From assembly GCF_023347235.1 (NCBI RefSeq), contig NZ_CP094467.1, forward strand, positions 1,178,001 to 1,242,000: a DNA stretch of 64,000 nucleotides, given 5' to 3'. Below the pieces are notes generated by a model. It ran no database searches and was not told where the DNA came from. It saw only the letters and a list, made by a program, of their open reading frames with translations. The translations under genes and the position numbers were made by a program. Of the stretch, positions 47,070-56,203 are shown piece by piece; position 1 is the first letter of the stretch; each line of letters starts with the position of its first letter. The DNA is from Faecalibacterium sp. I4-1-79. GTDB lineage: Bacteria > Bacillota > Clostridia > Oscillospirales > Ruminococcaceae.

Positions 47070-48998
47070 ATGAAAGATGGTTTTTTAAAGGCAGCTGCCT
47101 TTTCGCCCGCGCTGCGGGTGGCAGACTGCACCTATAACGCGCAGCAGGTGCTGGCGCAGTTGCAAGCTGCCGCGCAGCGCGGGGTAAAGCTGGCGGTATT
47201 CCCGGAGTTTTGCCTTACCGGCTACACCTGCGGCGATTTGTTTTTGCAGCGCACCTTGCAGCAGGGCGCACTGGATGCGCTGGAGTGGCTGCTTGCGCAG
47301 ACCCGCACGCTGGATACCGTAGCGCTGGTGGGCTTGCCGCTGCTGGTGCACGGCAAGCTGTACAACTGCGCCGCCGTGCTGTGCCGGGGGCAGCTGCTGG
47401 GCATCGTGTCCAAGACCTACCTGCCAAACTACGGCGAGTTTTACGAAAAGCGGCAGTTCACCTCTGGCAGCACCGAGGTGCAGACGGTGACCGTCTGCGG
47501 GCAGCAGGTGCCCTTTGGCACGTCGCTGCTGTTCCGCTGCCGCCAGATGCCCAGCTTTGTGCTGGGTGTGGAGCTGTGCGAGGATTTGTGGAGCGCGCTG
47601 CCGCCTTCCACCTTCCATGCGCTGGCGGGCGCTACCGTCATCGCAAACCTTTCTGCCAGCGATGAGACCGTGGGCAAAGCCGAGTACCGCCGCGCACTGG
47701 TGGCAAACCAGTCTGCCCGGCTGCTGTGCGGCTACCTGTACGCCTCGGCAGGGCACGGCGAAAGCACCACCGACATGGTGTTTGCCGGGCACGACCTCAT
47801 CGCCGAGGACGGCAGCATCCTTGCCGAGACTGCGCCCTTTGCGGGCGACCACGCTGAGACCGAGCTGGATTGCCAGCGCATGGAAGCCGAGCGTGCCCGC
47901 AACACCAGCTTTGAGCACACTGCCGAGGGCTATGTCACGGTGGAATTTGACCTGACACCGGAGGAAACGGTGCTCACCCGCCGCATCGACCCCGCCCCCT
48001 TTGTGCCCGGCGACCCGCAGCGCCGCGCTGCCCGGTGCGAGCTGATTTTAAAAATGCAGGCCGACGGCCTTGCCAAGCGGCTGGAACATGCCCACGCAAA
48101 AACAGCGGTCATTGGTATTTCCGGCGGCTTGGACAGCTGCCTTGCCCTGCTGGTGGCAGTGCGCGCCATGAAGCAGCTGCACCGCCCCGCCGCCGATGTG
48201 CTGGCGGTGACCATGCCCTGCTTTGGCACTACCAAGCGCACCCGCAGCAACGCCGAGATTTTGTGCGAGGAGCTGGGCGTAAGCTTTCAGGAAATTCGCA
48301 TCGCCGACACCGTGCGCAGCCACTTTGCGGATATCGGACAGGACGAGACTGTGCTGGACGTTACCTTTGAAAACGGGCAGGCGCGTGTGCGCACGCTGGA
48401 GCTGATGGACCTTGCCAACCGCACCGGCGGTCTTGTGGTGGGCACGGGCGACCTTTCGGAGCTGGCGCTGGGCTGGGCAACCTACAACGGCGACCACATG
48501 AGCATGTACGGCGTGAATGCCGGTGTGCCCAAAACGCTGGTGCGCTATCTGGTGCAGTACGAAGCCGAAGCCGCCGCCACCGCCGCTTTGCACGATGTGC
48601 TGCTGGATATTCTGGCTACCCCGGTCTCGCCGGAGCTGCTGCCCGCCAAGGACGGCAAAATTGCACAGATCACCGAGGATTTAGTGGGTCCCTACGAGCT
48701 GCACGATTTTTACCTGTATTATGTGCTGCGTTGCGGCTTTGGCCCGGCAAAGATCTACCGGCTGGCAAAGGCTGCCTTTGCGGGCAGGGCAGAGTACACG
48801 GACGCAGTGCTGTACAAGTGGCTGCGCAACTTCTATTGGCGCTTTTTTGCCCAGCAGTTCAAGCGCAGCTGCCTGCCGGACGGCCCCAAGGTGGGCAGCG
48901 TGACCCTTTCGCCCCGGGGTGACTGGCGCATGCCCAGCGATGCCTGCGCCACCCTCTGGCTGGCTGAGCTGGAGCAGCTCAAGCCCGGGGAGCAGTAA
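47070..48998 (+). CDS. nadE: Glutamine-dependent NAD(+) synthetase
   Basis: The 642-residue two-domain enzyme makes NAD from deamido-NAD, ATP and glutamine. The N-terminal nitrilase-type glutaminase (about 1-290) shows its Glu (FPEFCLTGY), Lys (SKTYLPNYGEFYEKRQF) and Cys (GVELCEDLW). The C-terminal synthetase has the P-loop ISGGLDSCLALL (about 352) and GTGDLSELALGW. The start at 47070 has no strong ribosome site right before it: aggat sits about 15 bases upstream inside a small hairpin. Confidence 0.95.
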   Translation: MKDGFLKAAAFSPALRVADCTYNAQQVLAQLQAAAQRGVKLAVFPEFCLTGYTCGDLFLQRTLQQGALDALEWLLAQTRTLDTVALVGLPLLVHGKLYNCAAVLCRGQLLGIVSKTYLPNYGEFYEKRQFTSGSTEVQTVTVCGQQVPFGTSLLFRCRQMPSFVLGVELCEDLWSALPPSTFHALAGATVIANLSASDETVGKAEYRRALVANQSARLLCGYLYASAGHGESTTDMVFAGHDLIAEDGSILAETAPFAGDHAETELDCQRMEAERARNTSFEHTAEGYVTVEFDLTPEETVLTRRIDPAPFVPGDPQRRAARCELILKMQADGLAKRLEHAHAKTAVIGISGGLDSCLALLVAVRAMKQLHRPAADVLAVTMPCFGTTKRTRSNAEILCEELGVSFQEIRIADTVRSHFADIGQDETVLDVTFENGQARVRTLELMDLANRTGGLVVGTGDLSELALGWATYNGDHMSMYGVNAGVPKTLVRYLVQYEAEAAATAALHDVLLDILATPVSPELLPAKDGKIAQITEDLVGPYELHDFYLYYVLRCGFGPAKIYRLAKAAFAGRAEYTDAVLYKWLRNFYWRFFAQQFKRSCLPDGPKVGSVTLSPRGDWRMPSDACATLWLAELEQLKPGEQ

Positions 48999-49001
48999 GC
49001 C

Positions 49002-49355
49002 ATGAAGAAGAAAAAGCTTTTGACCAATATCCTGTTTGCGGTGGTGGTGCTGACCATAGCAGCGGTGCTGCTGGCCGTGCGCAGCCATAACGCCACAGGA
49101 GGAAAACTGACTGCCCAGCTGATCTACGGCGATAGCAACACCGTGCTGGACATTCCGCTGGAAAAGGACGAGACTTACAGTGTGGACACCGGTTATTATA
49201 CGGTGCATATAGAGGTAAAGGACGGCAGAGCGCGGTTTGTTGAATCGCCCTGCCCGGATCACATCTGCGAGGGCTTTGGCTGGCTGTCGGCGGAGGATCA
49301 GACCGCCACCTGCCTGCCCGCCCGCGCCGTGCTGACCATCGTTCCGGTGGGCTAA
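49002..49355 (+). CDS. NusG domain II-type membrane-anchored protein
   Basis: The 117-residue protein has an N-terminal membrane helix (about 5-25) and an extracellular beta domain of the NusG domain II type (AQLIYGDSNTVLDIPLEKD ... ESPCPDHICEGFGWL), with a conserved Cys pair. Such proteins are common beside FMN-binding or LCP genes in Clostridia; the role is unknown. It starts three bases after the nadE stop region and shortly precedes the LCP gene. Confidence 0.85.
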   Translation: MKKKKLLTNILFAVVVLTIAAVLLAVRSHNATGGKLTAQLIYGDSNTVLDIPLEKDETYSVDTGYYTVHIEVKDGRARFVESPCPDHICEGFGWLSAEDQTATCLPARAVLTIVPVG

Positions 49356-49370
49356 AAAAGGAGTATTCTC

Positions 49371-51047
49371 ATGTTGGACGAAAACGAGCATTCCCGCAAG
49401 GAGGACGGTCGTTCCCTGCACCGTCTTTTGCACAAGGCTGAGCAGCAGGACGCCACTGTGGTGGTGGACAGCGCCGCGTTTTTCTCGGAGCTGCCGCCGG
49501 AGCAATCCGCGCCGCCCCGCCGCCCGCAGCAAAACACCCCCCGCAGCACTGCTGGCGGGGAGAATGGGGCGTACCTGCCCCCGAAACGAGGGAAGATCTT
49601 GCTGACCGTACAGGCAATTTTAAGCGTTCTGGTGCTGGTGCAGCTCTGGCGCACCCAGATGCTGCCGGTGCTGTATCTGGTGGTGCTGGCGGCGCTGCTG
49701 GCGCTGCTGTGGCTGCTGGTCAAGCGCTGTCAGGAGTACAAAACTGCAGGCACCGTGTCCCGGGTGTTCTCGGTGGTGCTGTGCGCCGCCATGGCAATGG
49801 GCTGCGTGTGGGCGCAGCAGGGCCTTGCAGCGCTGGGCAATATGACCAATGGTTTTTTGAGCAACGCCGAGGCGAATAAGATCACAAAAGAGCCTTTTGT
49901 GGTGTACCTGAGCGGCGTGGATACCCGCGGTGATCTGACTGATAAAGCACGAAGCGATGTGAATATCATTGCCGCCGTGAACCCCGTTACCAAGCAGGTG
50001 GTGCTGATCAACACCCCGCGCGATTACTATGTGGACCTTGCCGGTACAAATAGCAAGGATAAGCTGACCCACGCCGGGCTTTACGGCGTGCAGACCAGCA
50101 TGGACACCCTTGGCAACCTGTACGGGGTGGACGTGCAGCACTACATTCGCATCAATTTTGCAGGGTTCATCAACGTTATTGATGCACTGGGCGGCGTGGA
50201 CGTGTACTCCGATCAGGCGTTCACCTCAGTAGGCAGCCCCGGCTACTACGACCCCACCACCTTTGTGGAGGGGTGGAACCATCTGGACGGCAAGGCTGCG
50301 CTGGCCTTTGCCCGCGAGCGCCACGCCTTTAAGACCGGCGATGTGCAGCGCGGCATCAACCAGATGAAGGTGATCGATGCCATGCTGAACAAGATCAAGT
50401 CCCCGGCGCTGCTGATGGGCTTTACCAAGATTCTGGATGCTGTTTCCGACAGCTTTGTTACCAGCCTTTCCCAGAACCAGATCAGCGCACTGGTGCGCAT
50501 GCAGCTGAGCGATTTTGCCGAGTGGAATATTGAAAGATATACCGTTACCGGCACCTCCGGCAGCAGTACCAAGTGCTACTCTGCCAAGGGGCAGAAGCTC
50601 TACGTCATGAAGCCGGATGAAAATTCTGTGGCAAAGGCCAAAGAGATGATCGCGGCTGTGCTGGGTGGCGAGGGCACGGTAAGCTCCACCACCCAGACCC
50701 CGGAAAAGACGGATGTGTACACCCCCACCACTGACCCCGATGCCGCTGTCTCGGTGCCCGAAACGCCTGCTGACAGCGTGATCGTGGAAGAACCTGCGGA
50801 AAGCGTGCCGGAGCAGCCCGCCGAACAACCGGCAGAGCAGCCCACCGAGCAGCCCGCGGAGACGCCCGCCGAGCAGCCTGCTGCTACCGAGATACCCCAG
50901 CCGGAGACCACCCCCGCCGAGGGCGGCAGCACCGAGACGCCCGCCGTCAGTCTGCCCACACAGGAGCAGGTAGAGCAGGCCGCAGGCTCGCTGTACAGCG
51001 CTGCCTCCACCGTACTGGACGCCATCCTTGGCGCAGGTGGGAACTGA
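49371..51047 (+). CDS. LytR-CpsA-Psr (LCP) family cell-wall glycopolymer ligase
   Basis: The 558-residue protein has a cytoplasmic N-terminus, three membrane helices (about 70-155), then the LCP domain (about 180-420). The key Asp/Arg residues are seen in SGVDTRGDLTDKARSDVN and VLINTPRDYYVDL, plus GGVDVYSDQAF and FARERHAFKTGDVQRGINQMK. A Pro/Glu/Gln-rich low-complexity tail follows (EQPAEQPTEQPAETP). LCP enzymes join anionic polymers to peptidoglycan. It starts after aaaaggag. Confidence 0.9.
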   Translation: MLDENEHSRKEDGRSLHRLLHKAEQQDATVVVDSAAFFSELPPEQSAPPRRPQQNTPRSTAGGENGAYLPPKRGKILLTVQAILSVLVLVQLWRTQMLPVLYLVVLAALLALLWLLVKRCQEYKTAGTVSRVFSVVLCAAMAMGCVWAQQGLAALGNMTNGFLSNAEANKITKEPFVVYLSGVDTRGDLTDKARSDVNIIAAVNPVTKQVVLINTPRDYYVDLAGTNSKDKLTHAGLYGVQTSMDTLGNLYGVDVQHYIRINFAGFINVIDALGGVDVYSDQAFTSVGSPGYYDPTTFVEGWNHLDGKAALAFARERHAFKTGDVQRGINQMKVIDAMLNKIKSPALLMGFTKILDAVSDSFVTSLSQNQISALVRMQLSDFAEWNIERYTVTGTSGSSTKCYSAKGQKLYVMKPDENSVAKAKEMIAAVLGGEGTVSSTTQTPEKTDVYTPTTDPDAAVSVPETPADSVIVEEPAESVPEQPAEQPAEQPTEQPAETPAEQPAATEIPQPETTPAEGGSTETPAVSLPTQEQVEQAAGSLYSAASTVLDAILGAGGN

Positions 51048-51069
51048 GCAGTCCCTTTTGCGTGAAAAG

Positions 51070-51105
51070 GCATCCCGGGAAAATCCGCAGATTTTCCCGG
51101 GATGC
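51070..51105 (+). terminator. Terminator after the LCP gene
   Basis: Perfect 16-bp stem (51070-51085 with 51090-51105), then aattta; the T tract is short. Confidence 0.7.
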
Positions 51106-51134
51106 AATTTAAAATAATTATTCCGCCAAGCAAC

Positions 51135-51173
51135 AAAAAGGCCACTGCACAAATACTGTGCGGTGGTCTTTTT
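51135..51173 (-). terminator. Terminator of RNase P RNA
   Basis: On the minus strand aaaaagaccaccgcac / gtgcagtggccttttt stem with T tract; usable in both directions. Confidence 0.8.
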
Positions 51174-51239
51174 GCGTTACAACAACAAAAAACGCTGCCT
51201 GCACGCAGCAGACAGCGCAAACACACAAAAGGGAAAACG

Positions 51240-51585
51240 AGATAGACCGTAAGCCGGGTTCTGTATTAAACGACGATCTGTCTAGGCCTGCCATTGCTGA
51301 CAGGCTCGTGCCGCCTTCGGGACACGCGAGCAGCGCTGTACGTCCCATATAGGCGTTGCTTCCGGTAGGGTTTACAAAGCCGCATGGTCACCCATGCGCT
51401 GGTGAGCTCTTACCTCGCCGTTTCATCCTTACCGCATTGCTGCGGCGGTTTGTTTTCTGTTGCACTTTCCCTAAGGTCACCCTCGGCTGCCGTTAGCAGT
51501 TACCGTGCTCTGTGAGGCCCGGACTTTCCTCAGAGCGGTCAAAGCCGCCCCGCCGCCGTATGTTCCACTCGTTTTCCGTTCCTCA
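51240..51585 (-). ncRNA. rnpB: RNase P RNA
   Basis: The minus strand holds the conserved cores: gaggaaagtccgggc near the 5' end, agggtgaccttagggaaagtgcaacagaaa in the middle (shown here in parts), and acagaacccggcttacggtc near the 3' end. These match the catalytic RNA that trims tRNA 5' ends. Ends are approximate within about ten bases. Confidence 0.93.
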
Positions 51586-51679
51586 TGATACCATAAAAAA
51601 GTAAGATTTGCAAGTGAAACGGATTTTTGTTATAATATCATTTGTATTTTTTGCGGATTTTGCAGGGGAGGGGCAGGCC

Positions 51680-52591
51680 ATGCAGCTGTATTTTGCCGTG
51701 CCAGATACGGCCACCACCCACGATGGGGTGCTGGTGCGCAGCTTTCTGCGCCAGTGTGCCGTCTCTACGGACCTTGCCCGGGCAGTCAAGTTCCGGGGCG
51801 GCGGCTTTTTTGCGGACGGCGAGCCCGTGCTGGCAAACCGGCGCATCTTCCCCGGGCAGGTGCTTTCCTTTGCCCTGCCGCCGGAGGGGGATGGCGTGAC
51901 CCCGCAGCCGGAAATTCCGGTCAAGGTGGTCTACGAGGACGCCTTTGCGGTGGTGCTGGAAAAGCCGCCGCAGCTGGCGGTGCACCCCACCCTGAACTAC
52001 CCCGGTGGTACGCTGGCAAACGGCTACGCCGCGTGGGCGGCAGAACACGGCCACAGCCCGGTGTTCCGTCCGGTGAACCGCATTGATAAGGACACCAGCG
52101 GCCTTGTGCTGGCGGCGAAAAACGCCTATGCAGCGCCACTCTTGGCGGGCGGAGTGGCAAAGCTGTACTATGCCATTGCGCAGGGTGCGCTGCCGCTGGG
52201 GGAAGGGGTCATCGATGCACCCATCGGCCGCCGGAGCGACAGCATCATCGGGCGCTGCGTTACCCCCGAGGGCAAGCCCAGCCGCACGGAGTATACTATT
52301 ATAAAGGAAGAAAACGGCCTTAGCCTTGCGGCCTGCGTGCCGGTGACCGGCCGTACCCACCAGATCCGGGTGCATTTTGCGTCTATTGGCCATCCGCTTG
52401 CCGGAGACGACCTTTACGGCGGCAGCCGGGAGCGCATTGGCCGGCAGGCGCTGCACTGCGCCAGACAAAGCTTTACGGTGCCTGTATACACCCCGCTGCC
52501 GGACGGTATCCGGGTAGAAATGCCCTTGCAGCTGCGCACCGTCACGGTGGAAAGCCCGCTGCCGCCGGATATGGAAGGACTTTTTTCGTGA
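51680..52591 (+). CDS. RluD-type pseudouridine synthase
   Basis: The 303-residue enzyme isomerises uridines in RNA. The catalytic Asp is in RPVNRIDKDTSGLVLAAK (about 137), followed by AKLYYAI and GRTHQIRVHFASIGHPLAGDD. An S4-like N-terminal part (about 15-60) is present but weak. The ATG at 51680 follows ggggaggggc; a longer frame to 51608 lacks a ribosome site. Which RNA position it modifies cannot be told. Confidence 0.88.
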   Translation: MQLYFAVPDTATTHDGVLVRSFLRQCAVSTDLARAVKFRGGGFFADGEPVLANRRIFPGQVLSFALPPEGDGVTPQPEIPVKVVYEDAFAVVLEKPPQLAVHPTLNYPGGTLANGYAAWAAEHGHSPVFRPVNRIDKDTSGLVLAAKNAYAAPLLAGGVAKLYYAIAQGALPLGEGVIDAPIGRRSDSIIGRCVTPEGKPSRTEYTIIKEENGLSLAACVPVTGRTHQIRVHFASIGHPLAGDDLYGGSRERIGRQALHCARQSFTVPVYTPLPDGIRVEMPLQLRTVTVESPLPPDMEGLFS

Positions 52592-52780
52592 AAACTGCGT
52601 GAAAAAGTAGCCAAATTTTATGTAAGCGCTTGTTTCAAACCGTGCAAAGTGTATAATAAAAAGAGAGCGTATTGTGTACAGGCCCTGTTGGCCTTTTGAA
52701 CAGGGGAACGTACACCATCTAGCTGCTGTGTTCCGGGCCGAAAAAATGCCCTGCAGCGGCGCAGGAAGGAGAAAATCCCG

Positions 52781-54676
52781 TTGACTGAAGATAAAACAAA
52801 GGAGCAGCAGCCCGCTGTGCAGCCGGTACGGCAGCCCCGCCGCCAGAAGCTGCGCTCGCTGTGGGCGCAGTTCCAGTGCCGGGGTGTGCTGCGGCGGCAC
52901 AGGCTGCGGCGCAAGCGCCAGCACCGCCGGGAAACGTTGTGGCGTAAGCTGCTGCATAACCCCGTAGCGCCCATAGTGGGCGAGACGCTGTACGCCGTAG
53001 GCTTTTCTGCCGAGTATGCCGTGGTCCGCACAGGACGCCGCTTGCAGCACGGCTTGCAGCGTCTGCTGCGGGCGGGCAAAGATTTGCTGAAAAATATCGC
53101 ATCCATGGCCTTTCCAGGGGCGGCGCAGCTGCTGCGGGATCTGTTCGGCCCGGTAGTGCTTGCCCTGCGGGGCACCGGGGCGCTGCTGCGCCACGCACAT
53201 CGGGTGCGCAAGGAAAATGGCTTTGGCGCTGCGCTGCGCGCAAGCGGGCATTTCCTTGCCCATGGTATCGCTGATAACATCCGTCTTGTGCCCCGCATGG
53301 CTATGTATGTGCTGCCGGTGGCAGCGCTGGCTGTTATGGTGACTGTGTTCCAGACTACCATCCGCCAGCCCTACGCCTTGCAGGTACAGGTGGATGACAA
53401 GACCGTGGGCTATGTGGCCAACGAAGAGGTGTTTAACTCTGCGCTGGAGGCCGTGCAGCAGCGTATCAATTATTCCGGTGCAGAACAGGCGCGCTTTACC
53501 GTGGAGCCTACTTATTCCGTGACCATCGCCCATGACGTGATGGACGAAAATGACGTGGCTGATGCTATCCTCAAAACCTCCAGCGACCAGATCAGCGAGG
53601 GCACGGCTTTGTATCTGGACGGTGAGCTGACCGCCGTGTGTGCGGACGGCAGCAGCCTGCAACGATATATCAGCAGCCTGCTGGAACCCTACGAGAACCC
53701 CGATGACCCCAACACCACCGTGGGCTTCAACAAGGATGTCACGCTGGAAAACGGCATCTACTTCAACGAGAGCTTCCAGGAGGAAGCCGAGGTGGAGCAG
53801 CTGCTCTCCGGTGTGCAGCAGGCACAAAAATCCTATACGGTGCAGAACGGCGACACCATCTGGTCTATCGCTCAGAAAAACGGCCTGACCGTGAAGGAAC
53901 TGTGCGAAATGAACACCGGCTTTACCGCCAACGGCGAAAACGGCCTGACACAGGATTCCAAGATCCTGCCCGGCGATGCACTGACCGTGGTGCGGGAGGA
54001 GGAAACGCTGGAGGTGCGCATCACCAAGGTGGAAAGCTGGGAGGAAGAGATCGCCTACACCACCGAGACCACCAAATCCAAGGAGCTGAACTCCGGTACC
54101 AAGCGCGTTACCCAGAAGGGTGAGAACGGCATCCGCACCGTGACGGCACAGCGGGTGTACGATGCAAACGGCAATCAGCTTTCCCAGCAGATTCTGAGCA
54201 CCGTAGTGACCAAGGAGCCTGTGACCGAAAAAGTTACGGTGGGCACCAAAAAGGTGTCCTCCGGTGCATCCTATATCACCGGTAGAGGTCAGTTCATCTG
54301 GCCGGTGCCCGGCTACCGGAATTGTTCCCGCTGGTACGGCGGCAGCCACAAGGGCGTGGATATCTGCGCCGCCGCCGGTACGCCTATCTATGCTTCGGCA
54401 GGCGGTACGGTGACCAAGGCCGGCTACAACCGCGCCGGTGCAGGCAACGGCTACGGCAACTCCATCATCATCAGCCACGGCAACGGCTACACCACCTTGT
54501 ACGCCCACTGCCTGTCGCTGGTGGTGCACGCCGGTCAGTCGGTCAAGCAGGGTCAGCTCATCGGCTATGTGGGCAGCACCGGACGTTCCAGCGGCAACCA
54601 CTGTCACTTCGAGATCCGGCGCAACGGCTCTTACATCGCACCGCAGAACGTGTTCAACCGCAGCAAATATCGGTAA
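52781..54676 (+). CDS. Membrane-anchored LysM-G5-M23 peptidase
   Basis: The 631-residue protein starts with TTG (52781), chosen because aaggag lies nine bases upstream. An Arg-rich cytoplasmic region (1-165) is followed by one membrane helix (about 170-190, MYVLPVAALAVMVTVF). Outside are a LysM domain (about 345-395, YTVQNGDTIWSIAQKNGLTV), a G5 domain (about 400-480), and a C-terminal M23 metallopeptidase with zinc ligands HKGVDICA and HCHFEI. Such enzymes cut peptidoglycan cross-bridges; SpoIIQ-like roles are possible. It has its own promoter with tataat near 52652. Confidence 0.9.
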   Translation: MTEDKTKEQQPAVQPVRQPRRQKLRSLWAQFQCRGVLRRHRLRRKRQHRRETLWRKLLHNPVAPIVGETLYAVGFSAEYAVVRTGRRLQHGLQRLLRAGKDLLKNIASMAFPGAAQLLRDLFGPVVLALRGTGALLRHAHRVRKENGFGAALRASGHFLAHGIADNIRLVPRMAMYVLPVAALAVMVTVFQTTIRQPYALQVQVDDKTVGYVANEEVFNSALEAVQQRINYSGAEQARFTVEPTYSVTIAHDVMDENDVADAILKTSSDQISEGTALYLDGELTAVCADGSSLQRYISSLLEPYENPDDPNTTVGFNKDVTLENGIYFNESFQEEAEVEQLLSGVQQAQKSYTVQNGDTIWSIAQKNGLTVKELCEMNTGFTANGENGLTQDSKILPGDALTVVREEETLEVRITKVESWEEEIAYTTETTKSKELNSGTKRVTQKGENGIRTVTAQRVYDANGNQLSQQILSTVVTKEPVTEKVTVGTKKVSSGASYITGRGQFIWPVPGYRNCSRWYGGSHKGVDICAAAGTPIYASAGGTVTKAGYNRAGAGNGYGNSIIISHGNGYTTLYAHCLSLVVHAGQSVKQGQLIGYVGSTGRSSGNHCHFEIRRNGSYIAPQNVFNRSKYR

Positions 54677-54746
54677 ATAGCAGCAAGGGCTTTTCCACAG
54701 GGGAAAGCCCCTCTGCTGTATCATGAATAAAAAGGAGAGATCATCT

Positions 54747-55466
54747 ATGTCTACCCCTCACATCAGCGCAGAAATGGGCGATTTCGCCAAGACAGTCCTT
54801 ATGCCGGGTGACCCCCTGCGTGCCAAGTTTATTGCCGACACCTTTTTGCAGGATGTCCGGCAGGTGACCGGCGTGCGCGGGATGCTGGGCTTTACCGGCA
54901 CCTACGAAGGCCGTCCCATCAGCGTGATGGGCAGCGGTATGGGTATGCCCTCCATCGGCATCTACTCCTACGAGCTGTTCAGCTTCTACGGCGTGGAGAA
55001 CATTATCCGCATTGGTTCTGCCGGCAGCTATACCGAAAAGGCTAAGCTGTTTGACACCGTGTTGGCTACCGGTGCTGTGAGCGAGAGCAACTACGCCCGG
55101 GTGCAGAGCGGCTTTACCGGCAACATCACCCTGCCCAGTGCAGCTTTGAACGAAAAGCTGCGTGTCTCCGCTGCAAAGCAGGGCATCCCCCTGATCGAGG
55201 GCAACATCCACTCCTCGGATGTGTTCTACCGCCAGCCCTCGGACGCAAAGCCCACCTACTGGGAAAAGCTGCGGGACGAGGACGGCTGCCTGTGCGTGGA
55301 GATGGAAAGCTTTGCCCTGTTTGCCAACGCGCAGGTACTGGGCAAGAACGCCGCCTGCCTGCTGACCATCTCGGACAGCTTTGTGGCCCCCGGCATCACC
55401 ACCGCCGAGGAGCGCCAGAAGAGCTTTACCGATATGATGAAGGTCGCTCTGGGCGCAGAGTACTGA
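54747..55466 (+). CDS. deoD: Purine nucleoside phosphorylase DeoD type
   Basis: The 239-residue hexameric-type enzyme splits purine nucleosides with phosphate. Family landmarks are MPGDPLRAKFIA, GMGMPSIGIYSYEL, RIGSAGS, VEMESFAL, and SDSFVAPG, which carries the catalytic Asp-equivalent. The ATG at 54747 follows aaaggagag; the frame opens eight codons earlier. Near cdd and a nucleoside importer, it fits a salvage group. Confidence 0.95.
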   Translation: MSTPHISAEMGDFAKTVLMPGDPLRAKFIADTFLQDVRQVTGVRGMLGFTGTYEGRPISVMGSGMGMPSIGIYSYELFSFYGVENIIRIGSAGSYTEKAKLFDTVLATGAVSESNYARVQSGFTGNITLPSAALNEKLRVSAAKQGIPLIEGNIHSSDVFYRQPSDAKPTYWEKLRDEDGCLCVEMESFALFANAQVLGKNAACLLTISDSFVAPGITTAEERQKSFTDMMKVALGAEY

Positions 55467-55480
55467 TCGCATAATTTTCC

Positions 55481-55520
55481 AGCGCGGCTGCCGCCCCAAG
55501 GCACAGCCGCGCTGTTTTTG
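55481..55520 (+). terminator. Terminator after deoD
   Basis: cagcgcggctg / cagccgcgctg stem followed by five T residues, 21 bases before the cdd start. Confidence 0.88.
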
Positions 55521-55541
55521 CCCATAAAAGGAGGAAACAGC

Positions 55542-55994
55542 ATGACAAAACTGACCATGGAAGAAAAGCAGCAGCTGATTCGCATGGCACTGGCCGCGCG
55601 GGAAAAAGCCTATGCGCCTTACAGTGATTTTATGGTGGGCGCTGCACTGCGCGCTGCGGATGGCCGCATCTTTACCGGCTGCAACGTGGAGAACGCCGCC
55701 TTTACCCCCACCAGCTGCGCCGAGCGCACCGCCCTGTTCAAGGCAGTGGCGGAGGGCGTGACCGAGTTTACGGATATCGCCGTGGTGGGCAGCCGTCGGG
55801 GCGAAGTGAACCGGCAGATCACCTCGCCCTGCGGGGTGTGCCGTCAGGCATTGTTCGAGTTCGGCGGGCCGGAACTGAACGTCATTATGGCAAAGACCCC
55901 GGAGGATTTCATTGAGCGCAGCATGGACGAACTGCTGCCCTTCGGCTTTGGCCCCTCCAACGTGGCGGGCAACAGCGCCGTGGAAGGGGAGTAA
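55542..55994 (+). CDS. cdd: Cytidine deaminase
   Basis: The 150-residue zinc enzyme converts cytidine and deoxycytidine to uridine forms. Zinc and catalytic residues are in TSCAERTALFKA (Cys, Glu) and PCGVCRQALFEF (two Cys), with CNVENAAF for substrate. The ATG at 55542 follows aaaggagg. It belongs with deoD and the BMP-type importer in nucleoside salvage. Confidence 0.95.
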   Translation: MTKLTMEEKQQLIRMALAAREKAYAPYSDFMVGAALRAADGRIFTGCNVENAAFTPTSCAERTALFKAVAEGVTEFTDIAVVGSRRGEVNRQITSPCGVCRQALFEFGGPELNVIMAKTPEDFIERSMDELLPFGFGPSNVAGNSAVEGE

Positions 55995-56101
55995 GTGTTC
56001 TTCTTTGAAAAACAGCGCAAGCAGGGATAAATTGGTGAATAAGCATTGCTTTTTTATAAATTATACAAGGGATTTGTAAAGAATTTGTAATCGGAAATTG
56101 C

Positions 56102-56130
56102 TTGCATCTGTCACTTCCACCCGCTATACT
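56102..56130 (+). promoter_or_regulatory. Promoter of the nucleoside importer operon
   Basis: TTGCAT (56102-56107), 17-bp spacer, TATACT (56125-56130), about 70 bases before the start codon. Confidence 0.75.
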
Positions 56131-56203
56131 TGAGCCAGTAAATGTGCCAGAGCGCACATTCCATTCATTTGACGCAATTTTTTAAATAAAAGGAGAGTTT
56201 CTT

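Noticed and set aside
51638-54724. A 1028-codon open frame on the minus strand, opposite the pseudouridine synthase and M23 peptidase genes
   Set aside because: It is a shadow of GC-rich coding sequence on the other strand; the two plus-strand genes have clear motifs and ribosome sites, and the minus-strand translation shows no family pattern.
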